64,000 bases of DNA, from positions 1 to 64,000 of the forward strand of contig DAOUDK010000049.1 of NCBI GenBank assembly GCA_034431315.1. Reading direction: 5' to 3'. Positions 20,388 to 28,354 of the stretch are shown here, in pieces. This stretch comes from JAUWOY01 sp034431315 (GTDB taxonomy: Bacteria > Chloroflexota > Anaerolineae > VGOG01). Each line of letters opens with the position of its first letter. Position 1 is the first letter of the stretch. The notes below the pieces were generated by a model. That model saw only the letters and a program-made list of their open reading frames with translations, searched no databases and was not told the origin of the DNA. The translations under genes and the position numbers were made by a program.

Positions 20388-21362
20388 CTAATCAATGAAC
20401 CGCTCGATAGTGGCGCCCTCCCGCCGCTCCTGCATCCAACCGGCGAAAGCTTGTTCCTTCAAAGCGTTCAACAGTTCGGGCGGAAGAGGGCGATCGGGGG
20501 CCTTTTCCAGCACCTGGACGACGTGGTAGCCGAATTGGCTCTGCACTACTCCGCTGATCTGGCCAGGCTGGAGGGCAAAGGCAGCCTCCTCAAGTTCAGG
20601 CGAGATCAATTGTCTCCGGTGGAAGAAGCCCAAATCGCCCCCTGCTTCTTTGGTGTTCTGGTCTTGGGATAGTTGACTGGCCAGGGCCGCGAAGTCCTCT
20701 CCTGCTTGCAGTTGATTCAAGATGGCCTGGGCTTCCGCTTCCGTCTCTACCAGGATGTGACGAGCGTGTACCTGCTCGCCTGTGGTCGGGACGGAAACCG
20801 TGACCTGCTCGAAGATGGCCTGGGCCAGCAATTGGAAACGGATCTCCTCTCTGAAATCCTCGTAGGTCAAGTCGCTGGTTAGCAGCCACTCTTCAAAACT
20901 TGCCTGGCCTCCTCCCCCCTCAATGCTCTCCTGGATCACCCTTTCCAACTCTTCTTCGGAGATGGCCACGCCTTCTTGGGCGGCAGCCTGCTTGATGAGC
21001 ACCTGCTCGATCATCGAGTCCAGAACCTGGCGGCGCATCTGGGCCAGCCTGGCCTTGCCGTCTTCGCTCTCCAGATCGAAGCCCTGCTCTGCCATAGCGG
21101 CCTCGAACCTGGCCGTCTCTTCCTGGTAGTCGGCCAGGAAGATGAACTGTCCGTTCACTATGGCCGCCAGAGGCCGTTCACTGGTCGCTGTCGGTGAGGG
21201 CCTGGCTATCGTCGCAGTCGCCGGAGGCGGAGCCACCTCCTGCACAGCCGTGTTGGTCGGCCTGGGCGTTATCCCCTCATTGAGGGGAACCTCTTTCGGC
21301 CCACAACTCACCAACAAGCCCACAATGATGACAATGACCAACCCTAATCGTCTATGGCTCAA
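20388..21362 (-). CDS. SurA/PrsA-like peptidyl-prolyl isomerase lipoprotein
   Basis: 324 residues from a TTG start preceded by GGAGG. The signal sequence ends in the lipobox 'LLVSCG', followed by a Pro/Thr-rich linker, a SurA-N-like helical region (about 65-185) and a parvulin rotamase domain (about 195-290: 'VHARHILVETEAEAQAIL', 'GGDLGFFHRRQL', 'SQFGYHVVQVLEK'). It would assist folding of exported proteins at the outer face of the membrane. A clear promoter lies upstream, divergent from the next secreted gene. Confidence 0.87.
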   Translation of the reverse strand: MSHRRLGLVIVIIVGLLVSCGPKEVPLNEGITPRPTNTAVQEVAPPPATATIARPSPTATSERPLAAIVNGQFIFLADYQEETARFEAAMAEQGFDLESEDGKARLAQMRRQVLDSMIEQVLIKQAAAQEGVAISEEELERVIQESIEGGGGQASFEEWLLTSDLTYEDFREEIRFQLLAQAIFEQVTVSVPTTGEQVHARHILVETEAEAQAILNQLQAGEDFAALASQLSQDQNTKEAGGDLGFFHRRQLISPELEEAAFALQPGQISGVVQSQFGYHVVQVLEKAPDRPLPPELLNALKEQAFAGWMQERREGATIERFID

Positions 21363-21412
21363 GTATCCTCCTCGCTACGAGATCATGGATGATCTGTTCA
21401 AGATGCGGAGCT

Positions 21413-21441
21413 ATTATACAGGGAGACCCCGTTTTGTGCAA
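21413..21441 (-). promoter_or_regulatory. Sigma-70-like promoter of PPIase gene
   Basis: Minus strand: TTGCAC, 17-bp spacer, TATAAT. It lies back-to-back with the plus-strand promoter at 21463-21491. Confidence 0.8.
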
Positions 21442-21462
21442 ACGGAGTTCGCGAGCTACTAT

Positions 21463-21491
21463 TTGCCAAAAGGCTTGTCTTGTGATAAAAT
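21463..21491 (+). promoter_or_regulatory. Sigma-70-like promoter
   Basis: TTGCCA, 17-bp spacer, TAAAAT, about 60 bp before the 1011-residue secreted protein. Confidence 0.75.
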
Positions 21492-21549
21492 AGCCGTTGT
21501 GCTGGGAGACCTCGGTCTCACATTCTAAGACTTAGGAGAGAGAATCTCA

Positions 21550-24500
21550 ATGGAAGATAAACCAAACTCTTTGTCAGATACCATTACCACGGTGACAACA
21601 AAAAAGTGGATCAATCGAGGCATCAACTTCGTGCTGATCCCTTCGTTGATTCTGGTGGCCTTGCTTCTTCCGCCTATCTCGCTCAAGGATCGCATCCTGG
21701 GGACTGGCTACACCGCCATCAATCAAGACAACTGGTCGGTGGAGGATCCCGACGGCACTCGCTTGGAGATCCCTCCCGCCGCGCTGTCAGGCTCGATCAA
21801 GGTCAAGCTCACTCTGGTGCCACGCCTCGACTTCCTGCAGGGCTCGGCCGGGAAGGAACTGGTGGAAGCGGCCGAAGCCATCCCCGATAACCTGGAGGTG
21901 AAAAGCCCCTTCTACCAGATCGCCTTGCGGGGGGAGATGCCCACGGAAGCGGTGCTCACCGTGCCCATCCCCAACGACGCCGAGCCATACCGCACTCTCG
22001 ACCTCTACACCTGGACGGGCGAGGATTGGCAGTGGCTTCCCGGCCACGTCATCGCCGAGGATGATGTGATCGTAGCCCGTTTGTCCGCTGTGCCCTCCTC
22101 GGTGGTGGTGATGCAGTCCAGGCCTGTGTCCCCAGTTGTTTCGACTGGGCTATCTAGCGAAGATGCCATGTTACCTGAAGCAAAGGAAGTCCTGGCAGGG
22201 CTAAATCCTCGCGGTCTCTACCTGAGCGATGAGGGCAGAATCAGCGGCGACATCGAATCCCTGTGCAGTTTGGGCAAAATGGCCTCGCCTGCTATCTTGC
22301 CCACCCTGCGCAATTGGAGCGAGGAGGGTGGCATCAGGGACGATCTTGTTAACGCCATGCTTTATAACGCCGAACTGCGGTACAAACATCTGGTGACTAT
22401 CGCCTGGCTGGCGGCTGATAGCGCTTGCGCGGGAATTGACCTGGACTACCGAGGAATCAACGTCGAGCTGAGGGATGAGTTCAGCCTGTTCATCGCCGAG
22501 CTGGCCGAGAGGCTGCACGAGAACGGGCAATCGCTGACCTTGAGGGTCGCTATCCCTACCCAGGGAGCCGGAGGTAGCTGGGATACAGGCGCTTACGATT
22601 GGCGTGCCTTGGGACAGGCTGTGGATGCCCTCGAGATCCCGGTTCCTGACGACCCTGAGGCCTACGTTCCTGGAGGATGGCTGGAGTCGCTGCTGGATTG
22701 GGCGGTAGGTGAGGTGAACCGCTACAAGATCCAGCCGGTTATCTCCACCTATAGCCTGGAAAAGGTTGGCGATACCACCACCAGGGCGCCGTACATCGAA
22801 ACCCTGGCCCCCCTCGTCCAGATCGCCGTCGAGGCGGAGGACGCCACCATTGATCCCGGCGAAAAGGTGATCCTGGCCCTGTCTAATTTGGAGGAGTCAG
22901 GCGGCCTTAACTTCGATGAGGCCACTCAGACTTATTGGTTCAACTACACCGACGAGAGCGGTGCTCAGCACACGGTTTGGCTGGGTAACGCGGAGTGCCT
23001 GGCCCACAAACTGGAACTGATAGCCCAATACAACCTGCGGGGCGTAACGGTGGCCAATCTGCTTGATGAGGGTAACGACGAGAGAGTTTGGGAGGTCGTG
23101 CGCAGCTTCCGAGAGCTTACACCGCCTTCATCAGTGGGAAGTCAGTTCGCGCTGATTTGGACGGTGCAAGACGCAGCAGGCCAGCTATCCCAGATCATGA
23201 AGCCGCTGGACGATCCTCGCTACGTGTGGACGGCTGGAGCGCCAGGCGACTACACCTTCGCTGCGGCTATCTCTACCGATGGGGGGCGGACGGTCAGCCG
23301 CCGAGGCGACGTTGGCCTCCGGGTGCTCGAACCCACCTCCACGCCAACGCCTACTTACACCCCGACGCCTACACCTACACCAACACCAACACCAACGTCA
23401 ACTCCTACCCCCACACCTACATCCACGCCCACATCAACGCCTACCCCCACGCCAATGCCTACCGCCACTCCGCTACCAACAGCGACCCCTACGCCTGTGC
23501 CCAAGCCAACTGCGACCCCCAAGCCAAAGCCCAAGCCACTTACGGGTCTCGGTTTCGACTACGGCATCCAGGTGCATGCCATTAACCAGGATCACGGGCC
23601 TATCATCAACGCCGTCAAGCACCTGGGGTTCCGATGGCTCAAGCAGCAGATTGAGTGGAAGCATTACGAGCCATCCAAAGGCCAATACCAATGGGGTGAA
23701 ATGGACCGACTCGTGGAAAGTTGCCAAGCAGCCGGTATTAAGATTCTTTTCAGCGTGGTCAAGGCGCCGAATTGGGCCAGGCCGGGGAATACTGATCTCA
23801 GCGTTGAGGGTCCGCCGGCTAACCCTCAAGACTTCGCAGACTTCCTGGCGGCGATGGCCGAGCGCTACAAAGGCCGGGTCCAGGCCTACGAGATCTGGAA
23901 CGAGCAGAACCTGCACTACGAGTGGGGCAACGAGGCCCTGGACGCTGGCCGCTACGTGCAGCTTTTGGCCGCCGCCTACCGAGCCATCAAAGCCAAGGAT
24001 CCTGGCGCTGTCGTAGTCAGCGGCGCACTGACCCCCTGTGGGGATAACCCGCCTCTGGCCGTTGATGACCTCGTTTACCTGGAACAGATGTACCAGGCCG
24101 GGCTGAAGAACTACTGCGATGCGGTGGGAGTACATCCCAGCGGCTACAACGTGCCGCCCGACGCCGACTGGCGGACCTGGAGCGATCCCTCGGCCGCGTT
24201 CCAAGGTCCCACTGGCAATCATCACCATAGCTGGGTCTTCCGTGGCACCATGGAGGGGTCTCGGAACATCATGGTCGTATACGGTGACAGCAGCAAGAGG
24301 CTCTGGCCTACCGAGTTCGGCTGGGCCGCCACGGAGGGTATGGGCGTGGGGCCAAATCCGGGCTACGACTACGCGGCCGACAACACCGAGGCCGAGCAAG
24401 CCCAATTCCTGGTCAGAGCCTACCAGATGGGTAAGAACTGGGGCTGGGTGGGGCCGATGTTCAGCTGGAATCTCAATTTCTGGCCCGTTGCTGGAGCCAG

Positions 24501-24585
24501 CAGCGAACTAGCCAAATTCGGCATCGTGCGCGGCGACTGGAGCGGGCGGCCGGCCTATGCCGCCCTGCACGACATGCCAAAGTAG
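21550..24585 (+). CDS. Two-module secreted glycoside-hydrolase-like protein (GH18-like + GH39-like)
   Basis: 1011 residues with AGGAGAG upstream. A single transmembrane/signal helix lies at about 25-42. An Ig-like region is followed by a GH18-like barrel (about 210-525) whose strand-4 motif reads 'AGIDLDYRG'; the catalytic Glu expected in DxxDxDxE is replaced by Arg, so this module may be non-catalytic. A TP-rich linker (about 594-664) leads to a GH39/GH5-like barrel (about 665-1011) with 'YEIWNEQN' (acid/base Glu, about 784) and 'WPTEFGW' (nucleophile Glu, about 922). It is probably membrane-tethered and acts on extracellular or envelope polysaccharide. A related single-module protein is encoded at 25176. 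Confidence 0.8.
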   Translation: MEDKPNSLSDTITTVTTKKWINRGINFVLIPSLILVALLLPPISLKDRILGTGYTAINQDNWSVEDPDGTRLEIPPAALSGSIKVKLTLVPRLDFLQGSAGKELVEAAEAIPDNLEVKSPFYQIALRGEMPTEAVLTVPIPNDAEPYRTLDLYTWTGEDWQWLPGHVIAEDDVIVARLSAVPSSVVVMQSRPVSPVVSTGLSSEDAMLPEAKEVLAGLNPRGLYLSDEGRISGDIESLCSLGKMASPAILPTLRNWSEEGGIRDDLVNAMLYNAELRYKHLVTIAWLAADSACAGIDLDYRGINVELRDEFSLFIAELAERLHENGQSLTLRVAIPTQGAGGSWDTGAYDWRALGQAVDALEIPVPDDPEAYVPGGWLESLLDWAVGEVNRYKIQPVISTYSLEKVGDTTTRAPYIETLAPLVQIAVEAEDATIDPGEKVILALSNLEESGGLNFDEATQTYWFNYTDESGAQHTVWLGNAECLAHKLELIAQYNLRGVTVANLLDEGNDERVWEVVRSFRELTPPSSVGSQFALIWTVQDAAGQLSQIMKPLDDPRYVWTAGAPGDYTFAAAISTDGGRTVSRRGDVGLRVLEPTSTPTPTYTPTPTPTPTPTPTSTPTPTPTSTPTSTPTPTPMPTATPLPTATPTPVPKPTATPKPKPKPLTGLGFDYGIQVHAINQDHGPIINAVKHLGFRWLKQQIEWKHYEPSKGQYQWGEMDRLVESCQAAGIKILFSVVKAPNWARPGNTDLSVEGPPANPQDFADFLAAMAERYKGRVQAYEIWNEQNLHYEWGNEALDAGRYVQLLAAAYRAIKAKDPGAVVVSGALTPCGDNPPLAVDDLVYLEQMYQAGLKNYCDAVGVHPSGYNVPPDADWRTWSDPSAAFQGPTGNHHHSWVFRGTMEGSRNIMVVYGDSSKRLWPTEFGWAATEGMGVGPNPGYDYAADNTEAEQAQFLVRAYQMGKNWGWVGPMFSWNLNFWPVAGASSELAKFGIVRGDWSGRPAYAALHDMPK

Positions 24586-24594
24586 AAAGGAGAT

Positions 24595-25020
24595 ATGATG
24601 ATGGAAGACAAAAAACATCACCCGCTTATCCGCACGATCTACCTTTACCTTTTCGCCTTGGTGGGGCTGGCCTTGTTGACCATTGGCACAGTCAGATTTG
24701 TTGATATGGGATTGAAGGCTTTTGTCTTCACCCAAGCCGAGGACATGCAACGGCTTTACCAAGGGCCTGGTATGCCCTATCCACTTGAGCGGATTGAGAA
24801 ACTTCAAGAGGAAGAGGGGCTATCTGAGGAGGAGAAAGCTACCATCAAACGGTGGCTGGCGGATTACGAGGATTGGGAAAAAAGGAGCTCCCAAACCGAT
24901 CCCGTTACAGCCCAAAGGCACAGGGACGCCTCCACCATCTTGGCCATGATTCTCGTTGGCTTGCCTCTATATCTCTTTCACTGGCGGATTATTAGCAGGG
25001 AGACCAAGGGCAAAGAGTAA
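24595..25020 (+). CDS. Small membrane protein (DUF5671-like?)
   Basis: About 141 residues. AAAGGAG precedes three consecutive ATG codons (24595, 24598 and 24601), so the exact start is uncertain. There are two transmembrane segments, 'TIYLYLFALVGLALLTIG' near the N-terminus and 'STILAMILVGLPLYLF' near the C-terminus, with an acidic helical loop between them ('LQEEEGLSEEEKATIKRWLA'). The HPLIRTIYLYLFALVGL opening resembles DUF5671 membrane proteins. It is 10 bp downstream of the large glycosidase-like gene and probably in its operon. Confidence 0.6.
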   Translation: MMMEDKKHHPLIRTIYLYLFALVGLALLTIGTVRFVDMGLKAFVFTQAEDMQRLYQGPGMPYPLERIEKLQEEEGLSEEEKATIKRWLADYEDWEKRSSQTDPVTAQRHRDASTILAMILVGLPLYLFHWRIISRETKGKE

Positions 25021-25083
25021 GGGCAAAGAGGATTTTCACTGGCCCATTGGAGTTGGTTAGGAGGGTTCACAACCTGACGCATT

Positions 25084-25116
25084 GGAGCACGGGCCGCTGT
25101 CCCGTGCCCGTGCTCC
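25084..25116 (+). terminator. GC-rich hairpin
   Basis: GGAGCACGGGC pairs with GCCCGTGCTCC. It lies between the small membrane protein and the next gene. There is no strong T-run, so the terminator function is uncertain. Confidence 0.45.
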
Positions 25117-25175
25117 TTAACTTGTGGAGAATCAGCCCTCCGTTCGTCTGAACAGTTTACCTGGGGGAGGCTAGT

Positions 25176-26642
25176 TTGCAATCTCGAAAGCAAAGAAGCA
25201 CTACAAGTCAACTTCTGTTGGCGACTTTACTGGTGGTGATGGGTCTCTGCGCGGGAGCTTTCTCCATCTGGGCTCTGTTCGTCTACGAGCCTGCGCCAGT
25301 GGCGGTAATCCCCGCTGTGGTGGAAAAGCCTGTTGCAACTGATACTCCTACCCCATCTGCTCAAACGGGGGGTGAGCCAATGCTGCCCGCCGTACCCCCG
25401 GAGGATACGCCAACACCGCTCGCTCAACAGCCGACGGATACACCAACACCGTCCGCACCACTCTCAACCGATACTCCCACGCCATCAAGTCAGCTTGCAA
25501 CAGATACACCGGCTCCACCAGCCACGCCAACACCTCAGCCTCCAACCGACACGCCGGTCCCTCCTGCCACACCCACCCCTACCCCTCGCCCCCCCAAACC
25601 TCTGACCATGAGCTCGCCGGAATACGGCATGCAGGCCTTCCTCTGGTGGCGTCCGGAGGTAGCCGATCGTGACCTTGCGCTGATCAAAGAAGCCGGCTTC
25701 GGTTGGGTCAAGCAGGGCTTCGGCTGGAGGGACATCGAAGGGGCGTGCAGAGGCTGCTTCGACTGGAGCTTTACCGACCGCATCGTCAGCCAGGTGGAGG
25801 GGCACGGACTCGACCTGGTGGTGCGCCTGGATCACCAGCCTTATTGGGCCGGGGAGTACAGAAATGGCCCTCCCGCCAACTACGAGGATTTCGGCGACTT
25901 CGTCTACGCTTTGGCTAGCCGCTACGCTGGCCGCATCCGCGCTTACGAGATCTGGAACGAACCCAACCTGTCCCGTGAGTGGGGAGAGAAGCCGCCCAAT
26001 CCGGCAGAGTACACCGCCCTGCTGAAAATCGGCTATCAGCGTATCAAGGAGGCCGATCCCAACGCCATGGTCATCTCAGCGGGGCTGACCCCGACCAGCC
26101 GCTGGGATCACGTGGCCGTTCCCGACGTTGAATTCCTCAGGGGAATGTACGCCGCCGGAGCCAAGCCCTACTTCGATGTCCTGGGGGCTCACGGTGCCGG
26201 CTACAAAGCGCCCCCTGAGGTAGATCCAGGGGTGGTGGCCGAGCATCCGGTCTGGGGCAACCCCGGCGATCCCAGCCCTCCGGAGCTAAAGCGCGTCTAT
26301 TGCTTCCGCCACGTGGAGGACCTGCGCCAGGTGATGGTCGAAAACGGAGACGCCGACAAGCAGGTAGCAGTGCTGGAGTTCGGCTGGACCACCGACCCCA
26401 TACATCCGGCGTACGCCTGGCATGCCGTGACGGAGGAGCAGCAGGCCGATTACCTGGTGCAGGCCTACCAGTACGCCAAAGAGCACTGGTCTCCATGGAT
26501 CGGGCTGATGAGCTTGATCTACATCGCCGACCCCGATTGGACGGAGGAGGATGAGCAATACTGGTGGTCTATCACCTATCCCAGCTATCCTAAGAAAAAG
26601 GTACACCTGGCGTATGAGAAGTTGAAGGCCATGCCCAAGTAG
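25176..26642 (+). CDS. Secreted/tethered GH39-like glycoside hydrolase
   Basis: 488 residues from a TTG start with GGGGGAGG upstream. An N-terminal transmembrane anchor (about 13-35) is followed by a long Thr/Pro-rich spacer (about 50-145) and a TIM barrel (about 150-488). Catalytic candidates are 'YEIWNEPN' (about 257-264) and 'VLEFGWTTD' (about 399-407). The barrel is paralogous to the C-terminal module of the protein at 21550. The sugar specificity cannot be told from sequence alone. Confidence 0.82.
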   Translation: MQSRKQRSTTSQLLLATLLVVMGLCAGAFSIWALFVYEPAPVAVIPAVVEKPVATDTPTPSAQTGGEPMLPAVPPEDTPTPLAQQPTDTPTPSAPLSTDTPTPSSQLATDTPAPPATPTPQPPTDTPVPPATPTPTPRPPKPLTMSSPEYGMQAFLWWRPEVADRDLALIKEAGFGWVKQGFGWRDIEGACRGCFDWSFTDRIVSQVEGHGLDLVVRLDHQPYWAGEYRNGPPANYEDFGDFVYALASRYAGRIRAYEIWNEPNLSREWGEKPPNPAEYTALLKIGYQRIKEADPNAMVISAGLTPTSRWDHVAVPDVEFLRGMYAAGAKPYFDVLGAHGAGYKAPPEVDPGVVAEHPVWGNPGDPSPPELKRVYCFRHVEDLRQVMVENGDADKQVAVLEFGWTTDPIHPAYAWHAVTEEQQADYLVQAYQYAKEHWSPWIGLMSLIYIADPDWTEEDEQYWWSITYPSYPKKKVHLAYEKLKAMPK

Positions 26643-26646
26643 CGAT

Positions 26647-26675
26647 TTGCGCGTTTCAAAATTGGATGGTATAAT
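26647..26675 (+). promoter_or_regulatory. Promoter of tRNA-Val
   Basis: TTGCGC, 17-bp spacer, TATAAT, ending 11 bp before the mature tRNA 5' end. Confidence 0.85.
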
Positions 26676-26686
26676 AGCCACGTAAC

Positions 26687-26760
<74 letters not shown>

Positions 26761-26762
26761 CT

Positions 26763-26785
26763 CTTGTACTGAGCTCTGTCGAAGT
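26763..26785. repeat. CTTGTACTGAG-type repeat next to tRNA
   Basis: A diverged single copy of the repeat found in tandem at 788-838. Confidence 0.6.
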
Positions 26786-26879
26786 GCTTGTTAGCTAGCC
26801 GCGGCTGCACCGAGGGTGTCCCCATCGTCGAAGCGTTCCCGCGGCTTTTTCTGTTGAACGGCAAGTGAGGCCCTGGCCC

Positions 26880-27668
26880 ATGGATCCGCTGCCATCGCTG
26901 CTCAACTTAATAGACTACCAAGTGGAATCGACCTTGTGGGTGGTTTTCTCCATCGGACTTTATGCTCTGGGAGTTGACATCGCCTGGCACTACCGCCGGC
27001 CGAGGTCCGGTCGACTAGGACGCTGGGCTGAGGCGATCAAGGGCTGGCCCTATCGCTACTGGCTCCTGGAAGCCATCAGATTTCTGTACTACATCGGCAT
27101 CCCTTACGCTGCTTTGCTGCGCGGAGTTGCCCTGCCTCGGCTGATGGGCTTGACGCACCTCGATTGGGTCAAGGGGATTGGCCTGGGGGCGGCGCTGGGC
27201 GGGGGCGCCTTCTTGCTTTTGGCCTTGATCTGGTGGTGGTACGCTCGCGCTGTCGCTGCCCTGCCCCTCTCGGCAAGGCAGCGGCCAGGGGCAAGCTTGG
27301 GGGATGATTCTACCAATGGGTGGATCCTCTTGCGGGAGGCCATCTACCTGGAAACTCACTGGGCCTTCTACCGCAGCGCCGCCATCCTGCTCCTCGACGA
27401 TTATTACGCAGGCATTTTCCTGGGCTTCCTGCTCGTCACCCTGGAATGGTCAATTAACCCAGCCTGGCGTACGGATTTGAGCGTGCCGTGGCGGTCGGCG
27501 GACGTCCTCATGAGATGGAGCATGGCCTTCGCCACAGGCATCATCTTCCTCTTCATCCGCAACCTCTGGCTGCTCGTGCCCATCCACTGGGGCGTCGAAA
27601 TGGCTTGCCATCGCTTGCTGGCCAGTTTTTCCCAGAGGAACAACGGACAGCAGGATTTATCGGACTGA
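26880..27668 (+). CDS. Polytopic membrane protein, possibly CPBP-like
   Basis: About 262 residues from ATG at 26880 (a GTG at 26865 would add five). About six transmembrane helices. Conserved-looking spots are 'REAIYLETHWAFYR' (about 155-168) and 'VPIHWGVEMACH' (near 238-249), which recall the Glu and His motifs of the CPBP/Abi family of intramembrane proteases, although the EExxxR motif is not canonical. The function remains open. The end is followed by a GGATTTATCGGACTGACAGG repeat. Confidence 0.6.
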   Translation: MDPLPSLLNLIDYQVESTLWVVFSIGLYALGVDIAWHYRRPRSGRLGRWAEAIKGWPYRYWLLEAIRFLYYIGIPYAALLRGVALPRLMGLTHLDWVKGIGLGAALGGGAFLLLALIWWWYARAVAALPLSARQRPGASLGDDSTNGWILLREAIYLETHWAFYRSAAILLLDDYYAGIFLGFLLVTLEWSINPAWRTDLSVPWRSADVLMRWSMAFATGIIFLFIRNLWLLVPIHWGVEMACHRLLASFSQRNNGQQDLSD

Positions 27669-27833
27669 CAGGATTTACAGGTCGGTTGCGCGTTTGCCAG
27701 GGCCACGTGGCATGCTCCTTATCCATAAATCCTGCGCATCGGCGTTCTAAACCTATCAAACAACGCGGGGCAAGCAGTTTTGTATTCTGCTTGCCCCGTA
27801 TGCTATCCGCGAATTCTGTGCGTCGTGTTCTTG

Positions 27834-28106
27834 CTACCCGATCACAAAGGATAGAACGATCAGCGCAGCCAACATTGCCCCGGCCAAGATAGCGATCCGT
27901 TTCAGGTCGACATACACGTAGCGATATTCCTCGGCCAGCTTTGCCGTCTTCTCTTCGGCTAGCTTCGCTGCTTTCTCTTCCGCCAGTGCCGCCGTTTCCT
28001 TTGCCACAGTTGGGCTTGGCGCCGGTGCTGGCTGCCTCGATCTGCCTGCCGGGATGCTTCTCTTCTTCTTCGAACGTTTCTTGGCGCGACGCGATTTCTT
28101 AGCCAT
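27834..28106 (-). CDS. Small tail-anchored basic protein
   Basis: 90 residues with GGAGG upstream. An extremely basic N-terminus ('MAKKSRRAKKRSKKKRS') is followed by a Pro/Ala segment, tandem 'AALAEEKAAKLAEEKTAKLA' helical repeats, and one C-terminal transmembrane helix ('IAILAGAMLAALIVLSFVIG'). It is predicted to be membrane-anchored with a positively charged cytoplasmic tail that could touch nucleic acid or ribosomes. No family was recognised. A good promoter lies upstream. Confidence 0.7.
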   Translation of the reverse strand: MAKKSRRAKKRSKKKRSIPAGRSRQPAPAPSPTVAKETAALAEEKAAKLAEEKTAKLAEEYRYVYVDLKRIAILAGAMLAALIVLSFVIG

Positions 28107-28147
28107 GTTTTTACCTCCAATTCATCTGGGTTTCTATCTTCACTTCT

Positions 28148-28176
28148 ATTATACTACGCTTTGGCCTGAACAACAA
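28148..28176 (-). promoter_or_regulatory. Sigma-70-like promoter
   Basis: Minus strand: TTGTTG, 17-bp spacer, TATAAT, about 40 bp before the tail-anchored protein gene. Confidence 0.8.
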
Positions 28177-28212
28177 ATTTCATAGCACGTCAAAGCGGGG
28201 GGATGAGGGTAA

Positions 28213-28301
28213 CTGTCAACGGATTCCGGGAACGAATTGAACGGATTGGAGCTCCGCACGTGACATCTTCCGTTCAATCCATTTAAAAAATCCGTTGACA
28301 G
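28213..28301. repeat. Inverted repeat between murJ and small protein gene
   Basis: CTGTCAACGGATT (28213-28225) pairs perfectly with AATCCGTTGACAG (28289-28301). Inner GAACGGATTGG and GTTCAATCC segments also pair partly. It may act as a terminator, or it may be a dispersed element. Confidence 0.65.
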
Positions 28302-28354
28302 CAATTCGCGCTTTCTATCCCCCTACTCTGGGGTGCTAAGACAAATTCCAACTG

